Shown: positions 14,443 through 22,921 of the stretch, piece after piece
How positions within the stretch are numbered: the stretch's first letter is position 1
Layout: each line of letters starts with the position of its first letter
Source: Sphingobacteriales bacterium
GTDB lineage: Bacteria; Bacteroidota; Bacteroidia; Chitinophagales; Chitinophagaceae
DNA: 34,568 nt
Reading direction: 5' to 3'
NCBI GenBank assembly: GCA_024642285.1
Contig: JAHEBJ010000015.1
Location: 7,207-41,774 of the forward strand
Notes under the pieces: model-generated
The model's input: only the letters and a program-made list of their open reading frames with translations
What the model was told of the DNA's origin: nothing
Databases searched by the model: none
Program-made: the position numbers and the translations under genes

Positions 14443-14889
14443 CTATTTCTTTTCGTGATTATCAACTGCAGCAGGAGCATGTTGCTGAACTTGTTCTGTT
14501 GGAGCAGTGCGGCTACCGCCGTCGGTATTACGCAGGTTTTTCCAGGCATTACCATCCCAAAGGAATGCAGTTATAAACCATACAAACAACAAAAGTGGAA
14601 CTACTATTGTCATGATCATATTCCTGATCTCATCGCCAAGATGCATAAAAATTGATACAATATAATAGGCTTTAGCAAGGGTTAAAATACAAACCATGCC
14701 TTTAAAAAATAACACAAGGGCGGCGCTGGGATCTGGTCCTTTATGAATATTATAAATAGCCAATCCTATTCCTAATTCTGCAATTGTGATAATAGAAAGT
14801 ATCCAAAATGTTTTCCATATTTTTTTCGTTCCTGAAGCATGTTCCGGAGAGAAAGTTATTTCTGGTGATGAAACTGCATGTTCACTCAT
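14443..14889 (-). CDS. Cytochrome c oxidase subunit IV (prokaryotic type)
   Basis: Small oxidase subunit of 148 residues with three membrane helices: TFWILSIITIAELGIGLAIYN (about 28-48), ALVLFFKGMVCILTLAKAYY (about 56-76) and NMIMTIVVPLLLFVWFITAFLW (about 89-110). This three-helix pattern, with KAYYIVSIFMHLGDE in the second loop, is the prokaryotic CoxD/CtaF subunit. Its role is structural. The last structural gene before the terminator. The hydrophilic tail (about 117-148) is Gln/Ala/Pro-rich. Confidence 0.88.
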   Translation of the reverse strand: MSEHAVSSPEITFSPEHASGTKKIWKTFWILSIITIAELGIGLAIYNIHKGPDPSAALVLFFKGMVCILTLAKAYYIVSIFMHLGDEIRNMIMTIVVPLLLFVWFITAFLWDGNAWKNLRNTDGGSRTAPTEQVQQHAPAAVDNHEKK

Positions 14890-14931
14890 AATTCTTTATT
14901 TAAAATAATTCTTTAATGCTGTTTACAAAAG

Positions 14932-15669
14932 TTATATCAGATAAAAGCAAAGGAATACAAATACCCAAACCAGATCTACAAAGTGCCAGTACAATCCTGC
15001 TTTTTCAATCATCTCATAATGTCCACGCTGATCAAAATGCCCCAGCCTTGTTTTAATGAGCATGACTACATTAATAATAACTCCACTAAATACGTGAAAG
15101 CCGTGGAAGCCGGTAATACCAAAGAAATAGCCTCCAAACGCAATCGGTCCAGGTGTGGCCACCATAGCTCCTTCATGCATCACTTCATGTCCCCAGGGAT
15201 TTTTGCTTACCGTAGTTCCCCAATGTTCAATTTGGCCGTTCACTAAAACTGCATGATCGCCAGTAATCAAGTGTGTCCACTCCCATGCCTGGCAACCCAA
15301 GAAGGCTAGCCCGCCGAGAATGGTAAGAACCATATATTTTTCAACACCTTTCCTGTTCATCTTGTGTCCTTCATGCACCGCTAATACCATCGTTACTGAA
15401 CTGAAGATCAGAATAAACGTCATCAAACTAACAAACGCCAGCGGCAGGTTAGCATGTCCTGCAAAAGGAAAGGCATTAAACACATGGTTCGGATCGGCCC
15501 AGTTATTTACGCTGAAACGAATGGTGCCATAACTGATCAGGAATGCTCCAAATGTAAAAGCATCACTCATCAAAAAGTACCACATCATCACTTTACCATA
15601 GCTTACATTGAAAGGGCTTCTTCCGCCATTCCACCATTTGGTATTTGTTTGTATCGCGTTTGTTGACAT
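14932..15669 (-). CDS. Cytochrome c oxidase subunit III
   Basis: Membrane subunit of 245 residues with six or seven helices. Diagnostic segments are GKVMMWYFLMSDAFTFGAF (helix with the conserved FxxSE-like acidic position, here SD), CQAWEWTHLI, TGFHGFHVFSGVIIN and YWHFVDLVWVFVFLCFYL. The HGxHV and YWHFVDxxW motifs are universal in subunit III, which stabilises the proton-uptake side of the enzyme. It follows a second, shorter subunit III-like gene by 49 nt. This longer protein is probably the main subunit III. Confidence 0.92.
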   Translation of the reverse strand: MSTNAIQTNTKWWNGGRSPFNVSYGKVMMWYFLMSDAFTFGAFLISYGTIRFSVNNWADPNHVFNAFPFAGHANLPLAFVSLMTFILIFSSVTMVLAVHEGHKMNRKGVEKYMVLTILGGLAFLGCQAWEWTHLITGDHAVLVNGQIEHWGTTVSKNPWGHEVMHEGAMVATPGPIAFGGYFFGITGFHGFHVFSGVIINVVMLIKTRLGHFDQRGHYEMIEKAGLYWHFVDLVWVFVFLCFYLI

Positions 15670-15718
15670 ATCGGTGTAAATTCTAAATATTAAAAACTAA
15701 ATGCTAAACCTTTATTTT

Positions 15719-16285
15719 TTATCTTATCATTATTAAAAAAACAAGCAAGTAAATCCAAAGCACATCTACAAAGTGCCAGTATGTACTTACCAACTCAATC
15801 GGCACACTATTATAAATTCTTGTTTTCTTACTGAATGCCTTGGCAAATAACACAATCATTGCTACCAATCCGCCAACCACATGCGCCGCATGCAAACTCA
15901 CAATCACATACATAAACGAATAAGATACGTTTGCAGTAATTGTAACTTCCTGTGCATACAGTTGCCGGAAACCCAGTACCTGAAACAAAATAAAAAGAAC
16001 TCCTAAAACTACAGTTACCAAAAGAAGGCTCCTGTATTTTTTCATTTCCCGCTGTACAAATGCTTTTTTAGCCAGGTGAATCATAACACTGCTCAGCAAA
16101 ATAACCACTGTACCAAACCAAAAAAACGATGGCAAGTCGAACGTTTGCCAATTGGCCAGATTACGTTTAACTATATATGCACTCGTTAACCCTGCGAACA
16201 TCATCAGCAAACTGCCAATGCCCACCCACAGGGTAAATTTATGCGGATGAATTTTTTTTCGTTGTTCCATTGCCACTATACTCAT
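15719..16285 (-). CDS. Second, shorter subunit III-like oxidase protein
   Basis: 188-residue paralogue of heme-copper oxidase subunit III, with five helices instead of seven. It keeps SLHAAHVVGGLVAMIV and the ending YWHFVDVLWIYLLVFLIMI. The N-terminus is basic (MEQRKKIHPHKF). The true start may be the ATG at 16270 rather than 16285, since MSIVA precedes MEQRKK. Two adjacent subunit III genes occur in other Bacteroidota oxidase operons; the split of work between them is unknown. Just upstream is a small TCCC-TTCG-GGGA hairpin (16295-16306) in the gap after ctaB. Confidence 0.88.
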   Translation of the reverse strand: MSIVAMEQRKKIHPHKFTLWVGIGSLLMMFAGLTSAYIVKRNLANWQTFDLPSFFWFGTVVILLSSVMIHLAKKAFVQREMKKYRSLLLVTVVLGVLFILFQVLGFRQLYAQEVTITANVSYSFMYVIVSLHAAHVVGGLVAMIVLFAKAFSKKTRIYNSVPIELVSTYWHFVDVLWIYLLVFLIMIR

Positions 16286-16332
16286 ATCACGTTATCCCTT
16301 CGGGGAAATTTATTAATCTTATTTATTACTTT

Positions 16333-17271
16333 CTACAAAATCGCCCGGTTGGCAAACATTGCCAGCAAAACTATCATCAGGTAGAAATAAGAACTAAACA
16401 TTACTCTTCTTGCACTTTTTGCATCCATGCGAATGAATAACAACACACTCACATACACCATCCAAAGATTGCAGGCCAGTAAAACAAACATGCTTTCTAT
16501 CCCGCTGATGCCCGACAGATAAGGCAGAAATCCTACCGGAATCATCATAGCACTGTAGATTATACTCTGGACCGCAGTAAATTTTGTTGGCCCCTTATCA
16601 GCAGGCAACAATTTAAAACCGGCATTGGTATAATCTTTATGTGCCAGCCAGGCAATTGCCCAAAAATGCGGAAACTGCCAAAGGAACTGAATGCCGAATA
16701 AAACCCAGGCACCGGACCAGCTGATCGTTTCATTTCCGTATGCGGCTACCCATCCTATCAAACAGGGTAAAGCACCGGGAATTGCACCAACCAATACCGA
16801 AATGGAGTTCACCTTTTTAAGTGGTGTGTAAATAAAGCCGTATAAAAACAAACTGGCCAAACTTACCATCGCACTTTCCATGTTAAAGAACTTCCACATC
16901 ATAAACACGCCTGCGGCGCCGGTGATAAAAGCAAAAATGCCTGCTTCATTCACACTCATTCTTCCGCTGGCAACCGGTCTTTTTGCAGTACGCATCATCA
17001 GACTGTCGGATGATTTTTCCATCAGCTGGTTTATTGCGTTGGCCGATCCGGTAGTCAACATACCTGCCACAAAAAGTAAAAGAACTGATATTATTCTATT
17101 CCTTACAAAATACAATTCGTTAGGAGCTATTAAGAAACTAACCACTGTACTGAACACAACCATAAAACTTAAAGTGAACTTGATCAGTTGAAAATAATCT
17201 TTCACTTTACTCGCCAACGTAAACGATGTTGAGTCAACTATGGTTTTATTCTCTTGTTCGGAACTATTCAA
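16333..17271 (-). CDS. ctaB: Protoheme IX farnesyltransferase (heme O synthase)
   Basis: UbiA-family membrane prenyltransferase of 312 residues that adds farnesyl to heme b, giving heme O, the precursor of heme a. The first Asp-rich motif region reads NAINQLMEKSSDSLMMRTAKRP, with the RTxxRP signature intact. The second site is AHKDYTNAGFKLLPADKG. Eight to nine helices surround these. It sits 53 nt after subunit I in the oxidase operon. Heme A synthase (ctaA), needed for the next step, is not in the window. The start at 17271 gives a soluble N-terminal stretch of about 25 residues. Confidence 0.93.
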   Translation of the reverse strand: MNSSEQENKTIVDSTSFTLASKVKDYFQLIKFTLSFMVVFSTVVSFLIAPNELYFVRNRIISVLLLFVAGMLTTGSANAINQLMEKSSDSLMMRTAKRPVASGRMSVNEAGIFAFITGAAGVFMMWKFFNMESAMVSLASLFLYGFIYTPLKKVNSISVLVGAIPGALPCLIGWVAAYGNETISWSGAWVLFGIQFLWQFPHFWAIAWLAHKDYTNAGFKLLPADKGPTKFTAVQSIIYSAMMIPVGFLPYLSGISGIESMFVLLACNLWMVYVSVLLFIRMDAKSARRVMFSSYFYLMIVLLAMFANRAIL

Positions 17272-17324
17272 AAATCTAAATTTTATTGCTCTTCAAAATC
17301 AATCGCACACTTACTTTTTTCTTA

Positions 17325-19130
17325 TTAGTGTCCTTTGGATTCATCATCTCCAACAGGCGTTGTTTGCGGTATAAATTCTTTACCGTCTTTTGCATAGTCA
17401 TATGCGCCACGATAAACTTCAGGTATTTCGCCTGGCCAGTTTCCGTGACCGGGATTAAGTGGAGTTGTCCACTCCAAAGTATTGGCTCCCCAAGGATTCA
17501 AGTCAGTAACTTTTCTTCCTTTGTACATGCTGTAAAAGAAATTATAAACAAACAGGAACTGAGCGGCAAATACAATCATGGCAACAAAACTGATGAACTC
17601 ATTCAGTCCGTTAAACATGTTAAATGAACTCCAGCCTGAAAAATCGTAATAACGACGAGGCATACCGGCTAGTCCCTGGTAGTGCATTGGCCAAAAGATC
17701 AGATAAGCACCTATCAGGGTAACCCAAAAATGGATATAGGCAAGTGTGTTGTTCATAAACCTGCCAAACATTTTAGGGAACCAATGATATACACCCGCAA
17801 ACATACCGAACATAGAAGCCACGCCCATTACAATATGGAAGTGAGCAACTACAAAATAAGTATCATGCAAATGGAGATCTAAGGCAGAGTTACCCAGGAA
17901 AATACCTGTTAAACCTCCACTGATAAATAAACTTACAAAACCAATGGCGAACAACATGCCAGGTGTAAAGCGGATATTTGCTTTCCACAAAGTAGTAAGC
18001 CAATTAAATACTTTGATGGCCGATGGAACCGCAATTAATAACGTAAGTAATACGAACACCGATCCGAGGAACGGATTCAGTCCGGTTACAAACATGTGGT
18101 GTGCCCAAACCAGAAAGGCCAGAATAGCAATGGCGAAAATAGATCCCACCATGGCCATGTACCCAAAGATTGGTTTACGGCTGTTGATACTAATAATTTC
18201 GGAACTCATGCCCATTGCGGGCAATAAGATAATGTATACTTCGGGGTGACCCAGGAACCAGAATAAATGTTGGAACAGAATGGCACTACCGCCTTCGTTA
18301 GGTAAAATTTTACCGGCAACAACTATATCGCTTAAGAAGAAGCTGGTACCAAGGTTACGATCGAACAATAATAATATTGCACCTGATAATAAAACAGGGA
18401 AAGAAAGTACGCCTAACACTGCGGTGAAGAACAAAGCCCATACTGTTAAAGGTAAACGGGTCATGCTCATTCCTTTTGTACGCATGTTGAGGATGGTAGT
18501 AATATAATTAAGACCACCTAATAATGCCGATACAATAAACATGGCCATACTTACGAGCCAGAGGTCCATACCTATCTTGGCACCGCTGGATGCCTCACCC
18601 AGCGCACTAAGCGGTGGATAGATCGTCCACCCGCCACTTGCAGGACCGGTTTGAACAAATAACGATGAAAACATGATTATTGAAGAAAGAAAAAAGAACC
18701 AGTAACTCAACATATTTAACATTGGTGATGCCATATCTCTGGCACCCACCTGTAACGGAATTAAAAAGTTAGCAAAAGTTCCGCTCAAGCCAGCTGTTAA
18801 TACAAAGAATACCAAAATAGTTCCGTGCATAGTAACCAGCGCATAATAAAACTCAGGCTTTAATTTTCCACCGGCTGCCCAATGGCCTAACAAATCTTCC
18901 AGCCATGGAAATGTAGCTTCGGGGTAACCCAACTGCAAACGAAATATAACTGAGAACAAACCGCCGATAATGGCCCAGATAATCCCTGTTACCAAAAACT
19001 GCTTGGCAATCATTTTATGATCCTGACTAAAAATGTACTTGCTGATAAATGTTTCATGATGATGATGCTCATGATGTGAATCATGGCTTCCGTGAACATC
19101 TTCGTGGTGTACTGTGGCTACGCTACTCAT
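17325..19130 (-). CDS. Cytochrome c oxidase subunit I
   Basis: Catalytic heme-copper subunit of 601 residues with 12 or more helices, binding heme a and the heme a3-CuB centre. WFLGHPEVYIILLPAMG (near 290-305) carries the CuB His, the cross-linked Tyr and the helix-VI Glu typical of A-type oxidases. WAHHMFVTGL gives the other two CuB His, and HDTYFVVAHFHIVMG carries the heme ligands. The Asp in FLIPLQVGARDMASP marks the D-channel entrance, and the Lys in AIKVFNWLTTLWK also matches family members. The first 25 residues are strikingly His-rich (10 His), a possible metal-binding tail. It lies between subunit II and ctaB. Confidence 0.96.
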   Translation of the reverse strand: MSSVATVHHEDVHGSHDSHHEHHHHETFISKYIFSQDHKMIAKQFLVTGIIWAIIGGLFSVIFRLQLGYPEATFPWLEDLLGHWAAGGKLKPEFYYALVTMHGTILVFFVLTAGLSGTFANFLIPLQVGARDMASPMLNMLSYWFFFLSSIIMFSSLFVQTGPASGGWTIYPPLSALGEASSGAKIGMDLWLVSMAMFIVSALLGGLNYITTILNMRTKGMSMTRLPLTVWALFFTAVLGVLSFPVLLSGAILLLFDRNLGTSFFLSDIVVAGKILPNEGGSAILFQHLFWFLGHPEVYIILLPAMGMSSEIISINSRKPIFGYMAMVGSIFAIAILAFLVWAHHMFVTGLNPFLGSVFVLLTLLIAVPSAIKVFNWLTTLWKANIRFTPGMLFAIGFVSLFISGGLTGIFLGNSALDLHLHDTYFVVAHFHIVMGVASMFGMFAGVYHWFPKMFGRFMNNTLAYIHFWVTLIGAYLIFWPMHYQGLAGMPRRYYDFSGWSSFNMFNGLNEFISFVAMIVFAAQFLFVYNFFYSMYKGRKVTDLNPWGANTLEWTTPLNPGHGNWPGEIPEVYRGAYDYAKDGKEFIPQTTPVGDDESKGH

Positions 19131-19172
19131 ATTCTTTATTTTTTCTTCCCGATTTTTATCGGAACCTATTAA

Positions 19173-20219
19173 TTATTTTTTTTGTGGCAATACCTGGGTT
19201 ACCAGCTTTGCACTGTCTGCTACATTTTGTGTTGGCACTTTTGCCGGAAATAAGGTTGAATATTCCGAAGTCTGCTCAGCTAACCATTTTTTATACTCTT
19301 CCATTGTTTCAACAATAATAACACCTCTCATCGCAAAGTGATTGGCTCCACACAACTGATCGCAGGAAATTTCATATGTAAAATCAGGGTTGCCGGTTTT
19401 CTTCTTCATGTCGGCCGTCGTAATCTTTGGTGTAAACCATTGTGTTGTTGGAATGCCCGGTACCGCATCCATTTTTAATCTGAAATGAGGTAGACCTACG
19501 TCATGAATTACATCCTGCGAATGAATCACCATCTTAACCGGCACGCCAACCGGTATATGCATGGTTGTGTTTACATGAATATCATCATGGCTTGCAGGAT
19601 CATCAAAATCTACGCCCAGGTTATTCTTTGCAGTTGTTAATTTATAATTCTTTTTACCCAACACTTTATCGGCTCCCGGGTAACGGAATTCCCAGGCGAA
19701 CTGGTGACCTGTAACTTCCACTACAATTGAATCTTTGGGTGCATCGCCGGTAATTTTAAACCAGGCTTTCAATCCAAAAACAACTAATACCATCATCGTT
19801 ATTGCAGGAACTATCGTCCAGATTAATTCCAGTTTATTGCTATGTGCAAAATACAGGGCTTTACGATTATCCTGCTCCTGGTATTTGAATGAAAACCAAA
19901 ACAATAAGGCCTGAGTAATAACAAATACAAAACCGGTAATAGCTATAGTGATCAACAACATTCTGTCAATCTCTTCGCCTTCAACCGAGGCAGATCCCTG
20001 CGGAAACAAAGTTTTGCCGTAGTACAATTCATTACAATACCAAACGCCAATTAAACCAAACACTAAAAATCCCAACAGGAAAAAAGCATTGATCTTATTA
20101 TTTTGTTTACGGGTTTTGGCTTCGCCTTTTAAAACGCTTACGTATTCACTCGCTTTCGCAATCTGAAAAATGACTACAAAAACCAAAACACCTAATGCTA
20201 TCATTAAAAATTCCTTCAT
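19173..20219 (-). CDS. Cytochrome c oxidase subunit II with extra N-terminal helices
   Basis: CuA-bearing electron-entry subunit, 348 residues. The CuA site is complete: H239 in DVIHDVG, and C286, C290, H294 and M297 in SCDQLCGANHFAMRG. The aromatic electron-entry patch is GHQFAWEFRYPG. There are four membrane segments (about 3-22, 44-63, 88-110 and 130-152) where classical subunit II has two, so two helices are added at the N-terminus. No cytochrome c domain follows the CuA domain, so this is not a caa3 fusion. It follows actF by 96 nt in the same operon, fitting direct electron delivery from ACIII. Confidence 0.94.
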   Translation of the reverse strand: MKEFLMIALGVLVFVVIFQIAKASEYVSVLKGEAKTRKQNNKINAFFLLGFLVFGLIGVWYCNELYYGKTLFPQGSASVEGEEIDRMLLITIAITGFVFVITQALLFWFSFKYQEQDNRKALYFAHSNKLELIWTIVPAITMMVLVVFGLKAWFKITGDAPKDSIVVEVTGHQFAWEFRYPGADKVLGKKNYKLTTAKNNLGVDFDDPASHDDIHVNTTMHIPVGVPVKMVIHSQDVIHDVGLPHFRLKMDAVPGIPTTQWFTPKITTADMKKKTGNPDFTYEISCDQLCGANHFAMRGVIIVETMEEYKKWLAEQTSEYSTLFPAKVPTQNVADSAKLVTQVLPQKK

Positions 20220-20315
20220 AACTCAAAGTTATTTTCTGTAAATATTATTCTAATCTCTTGTTTAAACCTCCGTTCTGATATCAACTGTTTCGCGTCTGAA
20301 AAACAGTTTTATTTT

Positions 20316-21566
20316 TTATGTATGATGTATCATACTTTCTTTAAGGAAAGGATGATTTTTTGTAAGCAACGAATGTTTGCTCAGATAATTACCTGTGCCC
20401 CACATGATCAATCCCACAAACAATGCTGCAATACCAAATTCAAAAAAGCCCATTGTATAATGATCGTGCAATGTGCCCGGCATTACCATCTGGAAAAAAT
20501 CGAGCCAGTGACCAAAAATTATCAGCACGGCCATGAAGGTCATCAATGTCCAGTTTCTTTTTGTTCCCTTCTTCATCAGTATTAATAATGGTGCAAGGAA
20601 ATTAATGATCAGGTTCAAAAAGAAAATAGCTTTATAAGGGCCTGCTTTTTCTGCAGTACCAATTCTTTCAATAAAATACTTGGTTTCTTCAGGCTGGTTA
20701 CTGTACCAGATAAGCATGTATTGTGAGAACCACAAGTAAGTCCAGAACACCGAAAACGCAAACATGAATTTACCAAGGTCGTGTAAATGCTCTTCGTTAA
20801 CATAGGTTAACTGACCGCGGTTCTTTAAATAAATAACATATAAAGCGATCAATGAAATACCGGATACAAACGTACTTGCAAAAGTGTACCAGCTGTACAT
20901 GGTACTGTACCAATGAGCATCAATACTCATTAACCAAAGCCATGGAATAGTTGAGGCAACTGTTAAAGTAAATACGATGGTGTACAATGATGCCCAAACT
21001 GTATTATCCCATATCCATTTTTTACCGGTTTCATAATCCATACTGTCTTTATCACTTTTCAAACTCATGCTGCGCATTTTCCTACCCAAAAACGACCAAA
21101 GGAAAATGGTAATGGCAGACCAAACAGTAAAGAACACCGGATTCAAAAATCCTTTTTTACCATTCAGAATATGATCGCCGGCAACCGCCTCTTTATCTAA
21201 CCAGTGATAAATATCGGTACGTCCACCAAACACAAGGCACATTAATATTACAAAAGTGATAACTCCTAAAATGGGAACTACACTTGAAATAGCTTCGGAA
21301 ACCCTGCGAAAGGCAATTACCCAGCCACCCATGGCCATGGTTGTAACACAAATAAAGAACATGGCTGCATTTACCACCAGTAAAAAGAATACACTGTTTT
21401 GCAATAACACTGCCCAAAATCGGGTGCTGTTTACATTCTCTCCATGCCCTGCATGAGCAAAAGGGTGAAACATGATAAAGCCATACAACAATGCTATTAC
21501 ACCGGCACCAATCAGGCCATAGGTCCACTTTTTGTAACTGCCCGGTAATTGAAATTGATGATCCAT
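20316..21566 (-). CDS. actF: Alternative complex III subunit ActF
   Basis: Quinol:cytochrome c oxidoreductase membrane subunit of 416 residues with about ten helices. It resembles ActC but is shorter, as ActF should be. Visible features: opening PGSYKKWTYGLIGAGVIALL, the helix segment TTMAMGGWVIAFRRVSEAIS, the SIDAHWYSTMYSWYTFASTF segment (conserved in this family) and the helix HWLDFFQMVMPG near the end. It helps form the membrane core and possibly a proton path. Last of the six act genes, followed by subunit II of the oxidase. Confidence 0.92.
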   Translation of the reverse strand: MDHQFQLPGSYKKWTYGLIGAGVIALLYGFIMFHPFAHAGHGENVNSTRFWAVLLQNSVFFLLVVNAAMFFICVTTMAMGGWVIAFRRVSEAISSVVPILGVITFVILMCLVFGGRTDIYHWLDKEAVAGDHILNGKKGFLNPVFFTVWSAITIFLWSFLGRKMRSMSLKSDKDSMDYETGKKWIWDNTVWASLYTIVFTLTVASTIPWLWLMSIDAHWYSTMYSWYTFASTFVSGISLIALYVIYLKNRGQLTYVNEEHLHDLGKFMFAFSVFWTYLWFSQYMLIWYSNQPEETKYFIERIGTAEKAGPYKAIFFLNLIINFLAPLLILMKKGTKRNWTLMTFMAVLIIFGHWLDFFQMVMPGTLHDHYTMGFFEFGIAALFVGLIMWGTGNYLSKHSLLTKNHPFLKESMIHHT

Positions 21567-21584
21567 CTATTCTTTATTTTGAGC

Positions 21585-21598
21585 CTGCCTATCGGCAG
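21585..21598. repeat. Intercistronic hairpin between actE and actF
   Basis: CTGCC-TATC-GGCAG forms a 5-bp perfect stem within a larger imperfect CCTG/CAGG dyad, in the 52-nt gap upstream of actF. It has no T-tract on the minus strand, so it may stabilise or tune the transcript rather than end it. Confidence 0.4.
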
Positions 21599-21618
21599 AC
21601 AGGTGAATTCTTTAATTT

Positions 21619-22248
21619 TTATTTTGCTGTTGTACTGTCGGCTGCTGCACTTGCAGTTGCGATAGTCTTCGGCTGTAATGTTCTGATATATTTTATCACT
21701 TTCCACCGCTGCTCCCTGCTCAATTGCGATGCATAACTTCCCATATTATTTAAACCATATGTAATGGAATAAAACATGGTACCGTCGGCCATATCAATAT
21801 ATTTTGGTTGTGTAAAATTAGCAATAGCCCCAATCTTTGCAGACAACGGACCATTAGCCGCTCCTTTTTCGCCATGGCAAATACCACAATTAATATTATA
21901 TAACCTGCCGGCTTCTTCCAGCTCTTTACCTGGCAGGTCGCCAACGATCGGATTTTGAATTTGTCCGCTTATTTTATAATTATTACTGTCGAATGCTAAT
22001 GGGTAAGGAAATAACTCTCCTCTTTTCATTGTACCGGCCGGCGCTAAATTGTTATAAAATATTTTGTGGCCTGCATCATTCGGATCGGCTGTAAAAATGG
22101 AAGAATCTCTTTGAGCATAAGTTTCATACCCACGGCTATAAGCCATATCAGGCATGTAAATTTTACCCGGGTCACGTTTATCCTTACAACCGATAATTAC
22201 AACTGCCGTTGTTAAGATCAGTGTTGCTATAATTGTAATTTTTTTCAT
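21619..22248 (-). CDS. actE: Alternative complex III subunit ActE, monoheme lipoprotein cytochrome c
   Basis: Exported monoheme cytochrome c of 209 residues. The lipoprotein signal ends VVIIGC with C21 as the lipidated residue. The heme site is C121-x2-C124-H125 (NINCGICHGEKG), and M170 in YGLNNMGSYA is the probable axial Met. In ACIII this subunit takes electrons from ActA and can hand them on to the oxidase. It lies between actD and actF in the standard order. The Ala/Thr/Ser-rich tail (last 15 residues) looks disordered. Confidence 0.93.
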   Translation of the reverse strand: MKKITIIATLILTTAVVIIGCKDKRDPGKIYMPDMAYSRGYETYAQRDSSIFTADPNDAGHKIFYNNLAPAGTMKRGELFPYPLAFDSNNYKISGQIQNPIVGDLPGKELEEAGRLYNINCGICHGEKGAANGPLSAKIGAIANFTQPKYIDMADGTMFYSITYGLNNMGSYASQLSREQRWKVIKYIRTLQPKTIATASAAADSTTAK

Positions 22249-22298
22249 TTCTGTTTCTTAAAAGTCTCTTTAAAATCTATAAGTTTTTCTCAGCTCTT

Positions 22299-22889
22299 TT
22301 AGTATCCTTTTTCTTCTTTGTATAATTTTTGTGTCTTGTCGTAAGTACCTATCCACCATCCGGTTTCTACTTCCTGCACATTTACTTCCTGGGCTCCCGC
22401 CTGTTGTAAAAAAGCCTGAACTTCTGCGTCATTTGTTTTATCGGTACACTCAATAGCCATAACAAACAGATCGTCGGTAGCACGTGGATGAAAATGATGC
22501 TTTTTTACAAACGGCGCCAGGTTACATAAGTAACAAAATGTGAGCACCATGCCAACTGCAGAAAACAATACCGTTAACTCAAAAGTGATGGGTATCCAGG
22601 CAGGTAAAGAAAAATATGGTTTACCACCAATATTCAATGGCCAATCTTTAGTAAAAACCCAGCTTATAAAAGTTAATGCTGTAGTAGTTCCGGTAATTGC
22701 ATAAATAAATCCTGCGGTATGCAGACTAGTTTCACGCATGCCCAGTGCATGGTCTAAACCATGAACAGGAAAAGGAGTATACACTTCGTGTATTTTGTAT
22801 CCTGCCTTGCGAACATTTTTCACCGCAGGGAACAATACCTTTTCATCGTCAAACGATCCTACAACAAATTTTTTAATTCCTCCAGCCAT
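22299..22889 (-). CDS. actD: Alternative complex III subunit ActD (DUF3341)
   Basis: Membrane subunit of 196 residues with two central helices (about 77-100 and 112-140) flanked by soluble regions, as in DUF3341/ActD. Family features are the opening KKFVVGSFDDEKVLFPAVKN, the loop EVYTPFPVHGLDHALGM that starts the membrane part, and FVKKHHFHPRATDDLFVMAI after it. Its role is structural in quinol:cytochrome c oxidoreductase. It lies 32 nt after actC. Confidence 0.92.
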   Translation of the reverse strand: MAGGIKKFVVGSFDDEKVLFPAVKNVRKAGYKIHEVYTPFPVHGLDHALGMRETSLHTAGFIYAITGTTTALTFISWVFTKDWPLNIGGKPYFSLPAWIPITFELTVLFSAVGMVLTFCYLCNLAPFVKKHHFHPRATDDLFVMAIECTDKTNDAEVQAFLQQAGAQEVNVQEVETGWWIGTYDKTQKLYKEEKGY

Positions 22890-22921
22890 AATATTAAATT
22901 CAAAATTTAAAATTCAAAAGT

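Noticed and set aside
21193..21528. 111-codon minus-strand ORF inside actF
   Set aside because: It is a shifted-frame shadow of actF, rich in Cys and Trp in a way real membrane proteins are not.
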